Origin: Stenotrophomonas lacuserhaii
Lineage (GTDB): Bacteria > Pseudomonadota > Gammaproteobacteria > Xanthomonadales > Xanthomonadaceae
Length of the DNA: 64,000 nucleotides
Assembly (NCBI RefSeq): GCF_014836545.1
Contig: NZ_JACSQS010000002.1
Coordinates: 10,355 to 74,354 of the forward strand
Direction: 5' to 3'
Of this stretch, positions 9,744-18,592 are shown one piece after another (position 1 is the stretch's first letter; every line of letters begins with the position of its first letter). Made by a program: the position numbers and the translations under genes. Under the pieces are notes generated by a model, which was not told the origin of the DNA, searched no databases, and saw only the letters and a list, made by a program, of their open reading frames with translations.

Positions 9744-10894
9744 GGGGCGCTCCCTGCCTTGGCAGCCGGCGTGGCCTTGGCCACCTGCTTGGGATCGGCC
9801 GGGACGATCACCTGCACCGCAGTGCCATCGCGCAGCGCAACCTTGCCGGCGGTGACCACCTGGTCGCCTGCGGCAAGGCCCTCGCGCACTTCCACCCAGG
9901 CGCCCTCGGCGTAGCCCAGCGTCACCGGTACGCGCGCGACCTTGCCGGCGCGCACGCGGAACACGGCCGGGTCACCGTCGTCCAGCAGCGCCAGGCGCGG
10001 CACCACCAGCGCATCGGCGCGTTGGTCGTAATCGATGCGGATGCGGCCGAACATGCCCGGCTGCAGCGACTGCGCGCCGCCGTCGAAGATGCTCACCACG
10101 CGGAACGTGCCGCTGCCGGAATCCACGACCGGCGAGATGCGGTCGACCTGACCGGTGAAGCTTTTGCCGGGCAGTGCGTCGGCCAGCAGGGTGACCGGCT
10201 GGCCGGCACGCAGCGTGGCCAGCTCGCGCTCGGGCACGTTGAGCGTTGCTTCCAGCCGCGCGTTGTCGACGATGCGGAAGATCGGGGTGTTGATCTGCAC
10301 GAAGTTGCCGGTCTTGATCGAACGCGAAGCGATCACCCCGGAGATCGGTGCGGTGACCGTGGTGTAGGACAGTTCCAGCGTGGCCAGCCGGTACTGCGCG
10401 CGGGCGTTTTCCACGTCGTAACGCAACTGGTCCACATCCGCGGCGCTGACCATCTGCTGGCCCACCAGGCGGTTGGCGCGCTGGTAGTTGTTTTCCAGCT
10501 TGCGCATCACTGCTTCACTCTGCGCCACCGCCAGCCGCGCGCGGTCCGGATCCAGGCGCACCAGCGGCTGTCCGGCACGCACCTGCTGGCCTTCTTCCAC
10601 CAGTACCGCCAGCGCCACGCCGGAAGTCTTGGCCACCACTTGCGATTCGGCGCGCGGCTCCAGTGCGGCGGTCCCGGTGTAGCTGGCGGCCACGCCGCGA
10701 TGGCTGGCCACCGCCACTTCCACCGGTACCGCCTCGACCTTCTTTTCTTCGGACTTGCCGTCCTTGCCGTCTGCCGCCTTGGCTTCGTTGTTGGGGCCAC
10801 CCGCGCAGCCAGACAGCAGCAACGTGGTGGAGATGAGCAGCGCGGCGGCGCAGATTCCGCTGCGGCCGGCGGGCAGGAAGGCATGGCGTGACAT
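9740..10894 (-). CDS. RND efflux membrane fusion lipoprotein
   Basis: Periplasmic adaptor of the HlyD/AcrA family, 384 residues. It has a lipoprotein signal (LLLSGC, lipidated Cys at C30), a lipoyl half-motif around SGVALAVLVEEGQQVRAGQPLVRL, a coiled-coil hairpin (about 110-165), a second lipoyl half with YTTVTAPISGVI, and beta-barrel and membrane-proximal domains. It is the first gene of the operon and overlaps the following permease by ATGA. Its 5' end faces the cytochrome c genes across 203 bp. A pump-specific substrate cannot be assigned, and I did not equate it with a named Sme system. Confidence 0.92.
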   Translation of the reverse strand: MSRHAFLPAGRSGICAAALLISTTLLLSGCAGGPNNEAKAADGKDGKSEEKKVEAVPVEVAVASHRGVAASYTGTAALEPRAESQVVAKTSGVALAVLVEEGQQVRAGQPLVRLDPDRARLAVAQSEAVMRKLENNYQRANRLVGQQMVSAADVDQLRYDVENARAQYRLATLELSYTTVTAPISGVIASRSIKTGNFVQINTPIFRIVDNARLEATLNVPERELATLRAGQPVTLLADALPGKSFTGQVDRISPVVDSGSGTFRVVSIFDGGAQSLQPGMFGRIRIDYDQRADALVVPRLALLDDGDPAVFRVRAGKVARVPVTLGYAEGAWVEVREGLAAGDQVVTAGKVALRDGTAVQVIVPADPKQVAKATPAAKAGSAP

Positions 10895-11011
10895 CGTCGG
10901 GTCCCTGGGGATGCGTGAACAGGTGTGGTAGCAAAGTAATGCACCACCTCACGGCTACACCATATCCCAAAGGTCACGGTGACTTCACGCCGTCGGTCGG
11001 GCCGCCCCCAT

Positions 11012-11040
11012 TTCAGCAACATGAAACGAGCCGCTATACT
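11012..11040 (+). promoter_or_regulatory. Candidate promoter of the cytochrome c pair
   Basis: TATACT at 11035-11040, preceded by GC, resembles an extended -10 box. A weak -35-like TTCAGC lies 17 bp upstream. It is 57 bp before the ATG of the first cytochrome gene. Seen by eye only. Confidence 0.4.
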
Positions 11041-11097
11041 CGGGCCGTTCCGTACCCCACGCCGGAACGACCAGACCCGTAGCCCGGAAACGACATC

Positions 11098-11505
11098 ATG
11101 CGCCCGCAGCCGCTCGCCGCTTGTCTTGCTCTGGCCGTCCTCCTGCCCTTCGGGGCCGCCGTGGCCACTCCTGCACCTGCTTCACCTCCGTCCGCCCCTG
11201 CCGCTCCAGCGCCGCTTCCGGCCCCGCAGGCACCGGCGCCGGCCGCCGCCCTCACCGGCAATTTCGACAACGGCCGGGTCCTGGCATACACCTGCCAGGG
11301 CTGCCACGGCATCACCGGTTACAAGAACGCCTACCCCAGCTACCGCGTGCCGAAGATCGGCGGGCAGAGCGAGCAGTACCTGCTGCAGGCCCTCACCGAG
11401 TACCGCCATGGCAAGCGTCGTCATCCGACCATGCAGGCGCAGTCGATGAGTTTCAGCGAACAGGAGATCGCCGATCTCGCTGTTTACCTGTCCACCGTCA
11501 AGTAA
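11098..11505 (+). CDS. Periplasmic class I cytochrome c
   Basis: A 135-residue exported monoheme cytochrome. A hydrophobic signal peptide (about 1-24) is followed by a long Ala/Pro-rich linker (25-51), then the heme site CQGCH (C66, C69, H70) and a C-terminal EQEIADLAVYLS helix typical of c553/c4-like domains. The probable axial Met is in PTMQAQSMSF. A second cytochrome gene starts 11 bp after the stop. Likely role: electron carrier to a terminal oxidase or peroxidase; the partner is unknown. Confidence 0.87.
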   Translation: MRPQPLAACLALAVLLPFGAAVATPAPASPPSAPAAPAPLPAPQAPAPAAALTGNFDNGRVLAYTCQGCHGITGYKNAYPSYRVPKIGGQSEQYLLQALTEYRHGKRRHPTMQAQSMSFSEQEIADLAVYLSTVK

Positions 11506-11516
11506 GGCACGCCTAC

Positions 11517-11981
11517 ATGTCGAAAGCCGCGCAGTTCACGCGTCATGCCATCGCCTTGTCCGTCGCCGTCCTGATGGCCGCCTGCTCGCCGTCGCACGAA
11601 GACAGCAGCACGCAGTCGCCCGACCAGCCGGGCCAGGCCAGTGGCGATCTTCCCGCTCCTTCCTCCTCGGCCGGGCTGCCGGCCGGTCGCCCCGCCGCCG
11701 GCGAGGCGCGTGCGCAGGTCAAGGGCAAGGCCACCGGGCAGAGCTGCATCGACTGCCACGGCGCCGATGGCAATGCACCGATCGACCCGACCTACCCCAA
11801 GCTGGGAGGGCAATACAGTGATTACCTGGCGCACGCGCTGCAGGCGTATCGCTCCGGCGATCGCCAGCACGCGTTGATGACCCCGCAGGCGACCGGCATC
11901 AGCGACCAGGAGATCGCCGACCTGGCCGCCTATTTCGCTTCACGCCCGACCCAGCTGCGTGACCTGCACGGGGTGAAATAA
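11517..11981 (+). CDS. Cytochrome c lipoprotein
   Basis: A 154-residue class I cytochrome c with a lipobox (VLMAAC, C23), so it is probably membrane-anchored. A Ser/Pro/Gly-rich spacer is followed by the heme motif CIDCH (C77, C80, H81), the segment PTYPKLGGQYSDYLAHALQA shared with its upstream neighbour, a likely axial Met in HALMTPQA, and EIADLAAYFASRP. The two adjacent genes look like an old duplication in which one copy stayed soluble and one became lipid-anchored. The ATG at 11517 lies 11 bp after the first gene. Confidence 0.87.
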   Translation: MSKAAQFTRHAIALSVAVLMAACSPSHEDSSTQSPDQPGQASGDLPAPSSSAGLPAGRPAAGEARAQVKGKATGQSCIDCHGADGNAPIDPTYPKLGGQYSDYLAHALQAYRSGDRQHALMTPQATGISDQEIADLAAYFASRPTQLRDLHGVK

Positions 11982-12018
11982 GCCCCCCGAAAATGCGTGA
12001 CGACAGGGCATGACCTCG

Positions 12019-12041
12019 GTAGCGCCGACCCATGGTCGGTG
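12019..12041 (+). repeat. SMAG-type GTAG palindrome
   Basis: GTAGCGCCGACCCATGGTCGG with GTAG at 12019-12022, between the cytochrome pair and the convergent uup gene. Confidence 0.7.
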
Positions 12042-12064
12042 AGCGCAGCGGCAATCTGACAGAA

Positions 12065-12105
12065 GGGGTCAGAGTCCTTTTACGCAGGAAAAGGACTCTG
12101 ACCCC
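12065..12105. repeat. GGGGTCAGAGTCC palindrome, copy 1
   Basis: Perfect 17-bp inverted repeat (GGGGTCAGAGTCCTTTT with its complement) around a 7-base loop. The same arms recur at 57779-57821. It lies just after uup on the minus strand and after the cytochromes on the plus strand, so it could act as a two-way terminator. Confidence 0.7.
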
Positions 12106-12115
12106 GTCGAGCGGT

Positions 12116-14020
12116 TCAGGCGTCCAGTTCCTGCCAGCGCGCGTAGGCGGCATCCAGCTCGGCCTGCACCTTGGCCAGCTTCTGGTTGTGCGCGGCCATG
12201 TCCGGCGCGCTGCGCTGGTAGAACGCCGGATCGTTCATCGCGGCAGTCAGCCCTTCGACGTCCTTTTCCAGCGTTTCGATCTTCAGCGGCAGCTGTTCCA
12301 GCTCGCGCGCGTCCTTGTAGCTGAGCTTGCGCTTGGCCGGCGCCGGGACTGCGGCCGCTGCGACGGCAGGGGCGGCCGGTGCCGCAGCAGCGGCCGGGCG
12401 GCTCGCCACCACCGGCGCGTTGGCCTGCTGCGCGGCCACGAAGGCCGCATGGCGCTGCCAGTCGCTGTAGCCACCCACGTAGTCACCGACCACGCCCTCC
12501 CCTTCCATCACCAGCGTGGAGGTCACCACGTTGTCGAGGAAGTCACGGTCATGGCTGACCAGCAGCAGCGTGCCGGTGTAATCACCAAGCAACTCTTCCA
12601 GCAGCTCCAGCGTTTCCACGTCCAGGTCGTTGGTCGGTTCGTCCATCACCAGCAGGTTGGACGGCTGCGCGAACAGCTTGGCCAGCAGCAGGCGGTTGCG
12701 CTCACCACCGGAAAGCCGGGTGATCGGCGCGCGCGCGCGTTCGGGGGTGAACAGGAAATCCTGCAGATAGGCGTGCACATGCTTGCGCTTGCCGTTGAAC
12801 TCGATGAAATCGCGGCCTTCGGCCACGTTCTCGATGGCGGTCCAGTCTTCGCGCAGCACCGAGCGGTACTGGTCGAAATAAGCGATTTCCAGGTTGGTAC
12901 CGGCGCGCACTTCACCGCGGTCCGGTGCCAGGTCGCCCAGCAGCAGCTTCAGCAGCGTGGTCTTGCCGCTGCCGTTGGGGCCGATCAGGCCGATGCGGTC
13001 GCCACGCAGGATGGTGGCGGAGAAATCGCGCACCATGCAGCGCTCGCCGAAGGAGAACGACACGTCCTTGATGTCGATGACCTTCTTGCCGGAATTGGCA
13101 GCCTGGGCCGCTTCCATCCTGACGTTGCCGCTGATTTCGCGGCGCGACGAGCGCTCGTTGCGCATCGCTTCAAGGCGGCGCACGCGGCCTTCGTCGCGGG
13201 TCCGGCGGGCCTTGATGCCCTGGCGGATCCACACTTCTTCCTGCGCCAGCATCTTGTCGAAACGGGCGTTTTCCTGTGCCTGCGCGTTGAGCCGTTCTTC
13301 GCGGCGGCGCTCATAGTTGGCCCAGTCGCCCGGCCAGCTGGTGACCTGTCCACGATCGATTTCCACGATACGGGTGGCCAGTGCGCGCAGGAAGCGACGG
13401 TCATGGGTGACGAACACCACACTGCCGTTCCAGTTCTTCAGGAACATTTCCAGCCAGTCGATGGCTTCGATGTCCAGGTGGTTGGTCGGTTCGTCCAGCA
13501 GCAACAGATCCGGGCTGGACACCAGCGCGCGGCCCAACAGCACCCGGCGCTTCATGCCGCCGGACAGCCGCGCGAATTCGGCATCGCCGTCCAGGTCCAG
13601 CTTGGTCAGGGTTTCGCTGACGCGCTGGTCCAGGCCCCAGCCGTTGGCGGCATCGATCTTGGCCTGCACCGCGCCCAGCGCATCGCCGTCGAACTCTTCG
13701 GCGACGCTCAGGTGGTGGAATTCGGCCAGCCACTGGCCCAGTTCGCCCAGGCCTTCGGCGACCACGTCGAACACGCTGCCGGCGGCGCCGTGCGGCACCT
13801 CCTGTTCCAGCCGGGTCACGCGGACGCCCTGCTGGACGCGGACTTCGCCATCATCGGGCTTGTGGTCGCCGGACAGCAGCTTGAGCAAAGTGGATTTGCC
13901 GGCGCCGTTGCGGCCGATCAGGGCGATACGCTCGCCCGGCTCGATCGACAGTTCGGCTTTTTCCAGCAACAACGGGCCGCCGACGCTGAAGTCGACGTTC
14001 TGCAAGGTAATCAGAGGCAT
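12116..14020 (-). CDS. uup: ABC-F ATPase Uup
   Basis: A 634-residue soluble twin-ATPase of the ABC-F family, which act on ribosomes; Uup is linked in E. coli to transposon excision and ribosome function. Both nucleotide-binding domains are complete: GRNGAGKST, LSGGMKRR and LLLDEPTNHLD, then GPNGSGKTT, LSGGERNR and LVMDEPTNDLD. The linker is basic. The C-terminal KLSYKDARELEQLPLKIETL coiled coil is characteristic of Uup rather than EttA or YheS. The start MPLITLQNVDF at 14020 is preferred to an open stretch that runs into dbpA. There is no Shine-Dalgarno; a -10-like TACAAT on the minus strand lies 6 nt before the ATG, suggesting a leaderless message. Confidence 0.9.
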   Translation of the reverse strand: MPLITLQNVDFSVGGPLLLEKAELSIEPGERIALIGRNGAGKSTLLKLLSGDHKPDDGEVRVQQGVRVTRLEQEVPHGAAGSVFDVVAEGLGELGQWLAEFHHLSVAEEFDGDALGAVQAKIDAANGWGLDQRVSETLTKLDLDGDAEFARLSGGMKRRVLLGRALVSSPDLLLLDEPTNHLDIEAIDWLEMFLKNWNGSVVFVTHDRRFLRALATRIVEIDRGQVTSWPGDWANYERRREERLNAQAQENARFDKMLAQEEVWIRQGIKARRTRDEGRVRRLEAMRNERSSRREISGNVRMEAAQAANSGKKVIDIKDVSFSFGERCMVRDFSATILRGDRIGLIGPNGSGKTTLLKLLLGDLAPDRGEVRAGTNLEIAYFDQYRSVLREDWTAIENVAEGRDFIEFNGKRKHVHAYLQDFLFTPERARAPITRLSGGERNRLLLAKLFAQPSNLLVMDEPTNDLDVETLELLEELLGDYTGTLLLVSHDRDFLDNVVTSTLVMEGEGVVGDYVGGYSDWQRHAAFVAAQQANAPVVASRPAAAAAPAAPAVAAAAVPAPAKRKLSYKDARELEQLPLKIETLEKDVEGLTAAMNDPAFYQRSAPDMAAHNQKLAKVQAELDAAYARWQELDA

Positions 14021-14026
14021 GCGGGT

Positions 14027-14052
14027 ATTGTAAGGGGTTAACCCCGTACAAT
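14027..14052. promoter_or_regulatory. Palindromic divergent promoter region of uup and dbpA
   Basis: ATTGTA-A-GGGGTTAACCCC-G-TACAAT is a 26-bp palindrome with a single unmatched pair. It fills most of the 37 bp between two divergent start codons. Each end carries TACAAT reading outward (14047-14052 on plus, 14032-14027 on minus), 5 and 6 nt before the respective ATG. Neither gene has a visible ribosome binding site. Confidence 0.5.
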
Positions 14053-14057
14053 GCGCC

Positions 14058-15434
14058 ATGAATGAATTCTCGACCCTGCCGCTGAGCCCGGCCCTTCAGC
14101 CTGGCCTGGAAGCGCTCGGCTACACCACCCTCACCGCCATCCAGGCGCGCAGCCTGCCGGCCATCCTCGACCGCCGCGATGTGATCGCCCAGGCCCCCAC
14201 CGGCAGCGGCAAGACCGCCGCCTTCGGGCTGGGCCTGCTGCAGGCGCTGGATCCGGCCACCCAGCGGGTGCAGGCGCTGGTGCTGTGCCCCACCCGCGAA
14301 CTGGCCGACCAGGTCGGCAAGCAGATCCGCAAGCTGGCCACCGGCATCCCGAACATGAAGCTGCTGGTGCTGACCGGCGGTTCGCCGCTGGCGCCGCAGC
14401 TGGCCTCGCTGGAAGCCCACCACCCGCACGTGGTGGTCGGCACCCCCGGCCGCGTGCAGGAACTGGCCCGCAAGCGCGCGCTGAACCTCGGCGCGGTGCG
14501 CACGCTGGTGCTGGACGAAGGCGACCGCATGCTGGACATGGGCTTTGAAGAGCCCATCCGCGAAATCGCCGGGCGCACCCACAAGGACCGCCAGACGATG
14601 CTGTTCTCGGCCACCTTCCCCGATGCGATCCGCGCGATCGGCCGCGACGTGCTGCGCGATCCGGTGGAAGTGACCGTGGATGGCGCCGACGATGCTCCCT
14701 CCATTCGCCACCTGTTCTGCGAAGTGGAGCCGGCGCACCGGCAGAAGGCGCTGGCCGGGTTGCTGCTGAAGTACACGCCGGAATCGGCGGTGGTGTTCTG
14801 CAACACCCGCAAGGATGTGGACGAAGTCGCCAATTCGCTGCAGCAGTTCGGCTTCTCTTCGCTCGCCCTGCACGGCGACATGGAACAGCGCGACCGCGAA
14901 GAAGTGCTGGTGCGCTTCGCCAACCGCAGCTGCAACGTGCTGGTGGCCAGCGACGTGGCCGCGCGCGGGCTGGACGTGGAAGACCTGGCGATGGTGATCA
15001 ACTACGAACTGCCGACCGACATCGAAACCTACCAGCACCGCGTTGGCCGTACTGGTCGTGCCGGCGCCAGCGGCATGGCGATCAGCCTGGTGGCCGGCCG
15101 CGAAAAATCCCGCGCCGAGGCGCTGGAAGCGCAGCGTGGCAAGCCGCTGGACTGGCAGAAGACGCCGCTGGCGACCTCGCGCCCGGCCGAACTGCCGCAG
15201 GCCGCCATGCGCACCCTGCGCATCGACGGCGGCAAGACCGACAAGCTGCGCCCCGGTGACATCCTGGGTGCGCTGACCGGCGATGCCGGCCTCGCCGGCA
15301 AGCACATCGGCAAGATCGCGATCTACCCCACGCGTTCGTACGTGGCCATCGCCCGCGAGCACGCCAACCGGGCCGTGGCCAAGCTGGAAGAAGGCAAGAT
15401 CAAGGGCCGCAGGTTCCGTACCCGCGTAATGTAA
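14058..15434 (+). CDS. dbpA: ATP-dependent RNA helicase DbpA-like
   Basis: A 458-residue DEAD-box helicase with the DbpA layout: Q motif (LTAIQARSLP), motif I APTGSGKT (46-53), PTRELA, TPGR, SAT (184-186), the C-terminal helicase domain with HRVGRTGRAG, and a C-terminal RNA-binding domain (about 385-458). DbpA binds hairpin 92 of 23S rRNA and helps large-subunit assembly. Motif II reads DEGD (153-156) instead of DEAD, an uncommon change at the Walker B box; the two acidic residues are kept, so ATPase activity is still plausible. It is divergent from uup and shares a 37-bp promoter space with it. The length matches E. coli DbpA. Confidence 0.9.
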   Translation: MNEFSTLPLSPALQPGLEALGYTTLTAIQARSLPAILDRRDVIAQAPTGSGKTAAFGLGLLQALDPATQRVQALVLCPTRELADQVGKQIRKLATGIPNMKLLVLTGGSPLAPQLASLEAHHPHVVVGTPGRVQELARKRALNLGAVRTLVLDEGDRMLDMGFEEPIREIAGRTHKDRQTMLFSATFPDAIRAIGRDVLRDPVEVTVDGADDAPSIRHLFCEVEPAHRQKALAGLLLKYTPESAVVFCNTRKDVDEVANSLQQFGFSSLALHGDMEQRDREEVLVRFANRSCNVLVASDVAARGLDVEDLAMVINYELPTDIETYQHRVGRTGRAGASGMAISLVAGREKSRAEALEAQRGKPLDWQKTPLATSRPAELPQAAMRTLRIDGGKTDKLRPGDILGALTGDAGLAGKHIGKIAIYPTRSYVAIAREHANRAVAKLEEGKIKGRRFRTRVM

Positions 15435-15443
15435 GCCGGCAGC

Positions 15444-15469
15444 GGTGACGACCCAGCGGTCGTCACTAC
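15444..15469 (-). repeat. SMAG-like GTAG palindrome
   Basis: Minus-strand GTAGTGACGACCGCTGGGTC-type palindrome just after dbpA. It belongs to the TGACGACC subfamily also seen at 18491, 23926, 50913, 57048 and 62494. Confidence 0.65.
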
Positions 15470-15482
15470 CGGAGCCGGGGCA

Positions 15483-15506
15483 ATAGCGCCGAGCCATGCT
15501 CGGCGG
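15483..15506 (+). repeat. SMAG palindrome with altered GTAG
   Basis: ATAGCGCCGAGCCATGCTCGG: a normal SMAG stem whose terminal tetranucleotide has become ATAG. Confidence 0.6.
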
Positions 15507-15515
15507 CCGTGGACC

Positions 15516-16052
15516 TCAATAAACCAGTTCGGTGTGCAGCGGCAGGCCGGCTTCCCAGCGGCCACGGCCGCCCAGCCCATCCAGCTCCACCAGCACGCCG
15601 GCGCCGACCACGTCCACGCCCAGTCGACGCACCAGCGACAGCGCGGCCACCAGCGTGCCGCCGGTCGCCAGCACGTCATCGATAATCGCTACGCGGGCAC
15701 CGGCCGGCAGGGCATCGGCATGTACTTCGATGCAGTCGCTGCGGTATTCCAGCGTGTACTCCTCGCGCAGCACCTTGCCCGGCAGCTTGCCCGGCTTGCG
15801 CACCGGCACGAAGCCGACCCCGAGCTCCAGCGCCATCGCCGCGCCCAGGATGAAGCCACGCGACTCGATGCCGACCACGGCATCCAGCCGCAGGTCGCGC
15901 CAGCGCGCGCTCATGGCCTGGATCGCCGCACGGAAATCATCGCCATCGGCGAGCAGCGGCATGATGTCCTTGAACAGGATGCCCGGCTTGGGGAAATCAG
16001 CGATGTCGCGCAGGCGCGATGCCCACTGCGGTTCGACGTGTGCGTCGGTCAT
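15516..16052 (-). CDS. apt: Adenine phosphoribosyltransferase
   Basis: Purine salvage enzyme: adenine plus PRPP gives AMP and pyrophosphate. The 178 residues contain the N-terminal [18 protein letters not shown] signature of Apt, [23 protein letters not shown], the flexible-loop segment LREEYTLEY and the PRPP motif [14 protein letters not shown]. The start [10 protein letters not shown] at 16052 fits the family length; an in-frame ATG 27 bp upstream (MPPYNAGL) is possible, and both have poor ribosome sites. It lies 80 bp downstream of selO on the same strand. Confidence 0.93.
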   Translation of the reverse strand: MTDAHVEPQWASRLRDIADFPKPGILFKDIMPLLADGDDFRAAIQAMSARWRDLRLDAVVGIESRGFILGAAMALELGVGFVPVRKPGKLPGKVLREEYTLEYRSDCIEVHADALPAGARVAIIDDVLATGGTLVAALSLVRRLGVDVVGAGVLVELDGLGGRGRWEAGLPLHTELVY

Positions 16053-16132
16053 TGCAAGGCCAGCGTTGTAGGGCGGCATAGGGTAACAGGCCGGTCGGCG
16101 GGCTGCTGTCGGTGGACCCGATGGCCGGCCGC

Positions 16133-17701
16133 TCAGGAACTGCAGGACAGCATCGAACAGCCTGCCTTGTGATCTGCCCACGCCGGACGTCTGCCGGCGT
16201 AATGCTCCAGCCCGGCACGTTCGGTATACGGATCACGCAATACCTCCTGCAGCGCCTGCACCCCGCCCATGTCGCCCTGGCTGGCGCGATCGATCGCTTC
16301 CTGGGCCAGCCAGTTGCGCAGCACGTAGAGCGGATTGGCGCGGGTCATCCGCGCGATGCGCTCGGGCGCGGCCAGCGGATCGGCACGCAGGCGTGCGGCA
16401 TAGTCGTGCAGCCATTGCAGCAGCGGCTCGCGCACGGCCGCCTGGCGTGCGGGGTCATAGAACACGCCATCGAGCACCCCCGCATCCGGCGCAGCCACGT
16501 CCAGCCGCATCAGCGCGCGGTAGGCCAGGGTCATGTCCATCGCCCCGTCCTGCATCAGCAGCTGCCACCGCTGGTGCAGCTGCAGATCGGCCTCATCGGC
16601 TGCGGACAGGCCGAGCTTGGCCGCCACGTCGCGGCGGGTGCAGGCGCCCAGCGTGGCCTGGAACGCTTCCAGTCCGGTCTGCAGCGGCTGCACGTCGGCA
16701 AACAGCGGTGCCAGCGCCTGCGCCAGCCGGGTGAGGTTCCAGAACACCACCTGTGGCTGGGTGCCGAAGCGGTAACGGCGTCCCTGCGCATCGGTGGTAT
16801 TGGGCGTCCACTCCGGATCGTAATCTTCCATCCAGCCGTACGGGCCGTAGTCGATGGTGAGACCGAGCACGGACATGTTGTCGGTGTTCATCACGCCGTG
16901 GACGAAGCCCACGCGCATCCAGTGCGCCACCATTTCCGCACTGCGCACGGCGATCTGGGCGAACCAGTCGCCCAGCAGCGATTCGCCACTGCCCTGCAGC
17001 TCGGGGAAGTCCCGCGCGATGCAGGTTTCCGCCAGCTGCAGCAGCAGCGCCTGCTCGCCGCGCGATGCGGGCAGCTCGAAGCTGCCGAAGCGCAGGAATG
17101 ACGGCGCCACGCGGCACACGATGGCACCGGATTCGATCTCAGGATGACCGTCGTAGAACATGTCGCGCAGCACGCCCTCGCCGCTGCCGACCAGCGACAG
17201 CGCGCGCGTGGTCGGCACGCCCAGATGGTGCATCGCCTCGCTGCACAGGAATTCACGGATCGACGAACGCAGCACCGCACGCCCATCGGCGCCACGCGAA
17301 TAGGGCGTCGGTCCGGCGCCCTTCAGCTGCAGCTCCCAGTGGCGACCGTCGGCAGTGACCAGTTCGCCCAGCGAGATCGCCCGTCCATCGCCCAGTTGGC
17401 CGGCCCAGCGGCCGAACTGGTGTCCGCCATAGTTGGCGGCCCACGGCTGCATGCCTTCCAGCAGCGCGTTGCCGGCGAACACCTCGGCGAAGTCAGTGCT
17501 GTCGACAAACGCAGCCGGCAGGCCCAGCAGGTTGGCCACTTCAGGCCATACCGCCAACGTGGAAGGCGCCGCGACCGGGGTCGGCATGACCGCCGACCAG
17601 GCCGCACCGCGCACTTCGCGGCGTTGGTTGGACGGCTCCGGATCGCCGGGCAGGCGCTGGATCAGGCGGTTGTCGAAACGAAGGGTGTCAGCAGTATCCA
17701 T
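16133..17701 (-). CDS. selO: Protein adenylyltransferase SelO
   Basis: YdiU/UPF0061 family pseudokinase-fold enzyme that transfers AMP from ATP to hydroxyl residues of proteins in redox-stress responses. The 522-residue protein has the family features [42 protein letters not shown] (read as two adjoining pieces), [11 protein letters not shown] and [12 protein letters not shown]. It ends in CSMLSCSS, so the residue that is selenocysteine in some homologues is Cys here. The start at 17701 follows a GGGGG-type site. It sits between a GST gene (42 bp upstream) and apt, probably as one transcript. Confidence 0.92.
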   Translation of the reverse strand: MDTADTLRFDNRLIQRLPGDPEPSNQRREVRGAAWSAVMPTPVAAPSTLAVWPEVANLLGLPAAFVDSTDFAEVFAGNALLEGMQPWAANYGGHQFGRWAGQLGDGRAISLGELVTADGRHWELQLKGAGPTPYSRGADGRAVLRSSIREFLCSEAMHHLGVPTTRALSLVGSGEGVLRDMFYDGHPEIESGAIVCRVAPSFLRFGSFELPASRGEQALLLQLAETCIARDFPELQGSGESLLGDWFAQIAVRSAEMVAHWMRVGFVHGVMNTDNMSVLGLTIDYGPYGWMEDYDPEWTPNTTDAQGRRYRFGTQPQVVFWNLTRLAQALAPLFADVQPLQTGLEAFQATLGACTRRDVAAKLGLSAADEADLQLHQRWQLLMQDGAMDMTLAYRALMRLDVAAPDAGVLDGVFYDPARQAAVREPLLQWLHDYAARLRADPLAAPERIARMTRANPLYVLRNWLAQEAIDRASQGDMGGVQALQEVLRDPYTERAGLEHYAGRRPAWADHKAGCSMLSCSS

Positions 17702-17743
17702 GCCCCCGAGATGGGGGCGGCCGGACGCAGCGGCAAGACGCAC

Positions 17744-18433
17744 TCAGCGCCCGCTGAGCGCCTCCAGGCTGCCACCGCGGGCCACCGCGCGCTGGTAGCC
17801 CGGGCGCTGTTCAATACGCTGCAGGAAGCCGCGCAGTGCCGGCTTGTCGGCCAGCCCGTCGCCGCGGCTGGCGGCGGCCTGGATCGGGAAGCTCATCTGG
17901 ATATCGGCGGCGGTGAAGCGCTTGCCGGCAAACCACGGGGTTTCCACCAGGCGCTGTTCCATCCAGTCCAGGTGCAGGCGGCGCTGCGGCCCGACGAAGC
18001 CTTTCTCGGCCTTGTCGGCGATGGCGCGCGCGATGGGTTTTGCGAAGAACGGCATCGGCGCGTTGCGGATCCTCGACATCACCAGGGTCAGCAGCATCGG
18101 CGGCATGGCCGAGCCTTCGGCGTAATGCAGCCAGTAACGGTAGGCCATGCGCTCGTCCGAACCAGCCGGCAGCGGCGCAGGCGACAGCACGCGCTCGCTG
18201 TCGTAACTGTCGGCCAGGTAATCCAGGATGGCACCGGATTCGGCCAGCACCCGCGTGCCGTCCTGCAGCACCGGGGCCTTGCCCAGCCCGTGCACCTGCC
18301 GCAGTTCCGGTGGCGCCAGCATGGTCTTCGGATCGCGCGCGTACTGCTTCAGCTCGTAGGCCAGCCCGAGTTCTTCCAGCATCCACAGCACGCGCAGCGA
18401 GCGGGAGTTGTCGAGGTGGTGGACGGTGAGCAT
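17744..18433 (-). CDS. Glutathione S-transferase family protein
   Basis: A 229-residue GST with an N-terminal thioredoxin-like domain (LTVHHLDNSRSLRVLWMLEEL, where the Ser in the NSRS segment is a likely glutathione-activating residue; GLGKAPVLQDG; VLAESGAILDYL for gamma-Glu binding) and an all-helical C-terminal domain with KRFTAADIQMSFP. It resembles beta-like/YfcG-type bacterial GSTs and should conjugate or reduce with glutathione in the cytosol. Being first of GST-selO-apt gives a redox theme together with SelO, whose activity is tied to glutathionylation in the literature. Confidence 0.87.
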   Translation of the reverse strand: MLTVHHLDNSRSLRVLWMLEELGLAYELKQYARDPKTMLAPPELRQVHGLGKAPVLQDGTRVLAESGAILDYLADSYDSERVLSPAPLPAGSDERMAYRYWLHYAEGSAMPPMLLTLVMSRIRNAPMPFFAKPIARAIADKAEKGFVGPQRRLHLDWMEQRLVETPWFAGKRFTAADIQMSFPIQAAASRGDGLADKPALRGFLQRIEQRPGYQRAVARGGSLEALSGR

Positions 18434-18490
18434 GCGGGGAATCCGGGTAGTCAGGTGGGTACAGGGTAGAGAGGGGGGATTGGGGAAAGC

Positions 18491-18515
18491 GTGACGACCA
18501 ACGGTCGTCACCCAC
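18491..18515 (-). repeat. TGACGACC palindrome (SMAG-like)
   Basis: GTGACGACCAACGGTCGTCAC flanked by CCCAC. Minus-strand reading begins GTGGGTGACGACC, the same unit as at 23926, 50913, 57048 and 62494. Confidence 0.65.
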
Positions 18516-18532
18516 CACCGCAACGCTGGCAA

Positions 18533-18570
18533 AAAAAAACGCCGGAAGCTTTCGCTTCCGGCGTTTTTGG
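18533..18570 (-). terminator. Rho-independent terminator of the cold-shock gene
   Basis: Stem AACGCCGGAAGC / GCTTCCGGCGTT with a GAAA-type loop on the minus strand, followed by an unbroken run of T (the A run at 18533-18540 on plus). It lies 22 bp after the csp stop. Confidence 0.85.
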
Positions 18571-18592
18571 CTACCTTACGGCAGCAAGCGGA

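Noticed and set aside
6825..9914. A 1029-codon open frame on the plus strand across the RND permease gene
   Set aside because: It is the antisense shadow of a high-GC gene: His/Gln/Gly/Arg-rich composition, no domain, and the permease on the other strand is complete.
3136..10894. Naming the efflux operon smeIJK or mdtABC
   Set aside because: The MFP-RND-RND order is alike, but the long proximal permease and its inserts, and the atypical relay in the distal one, do not match what I remember of those proteins. No symbol was given.
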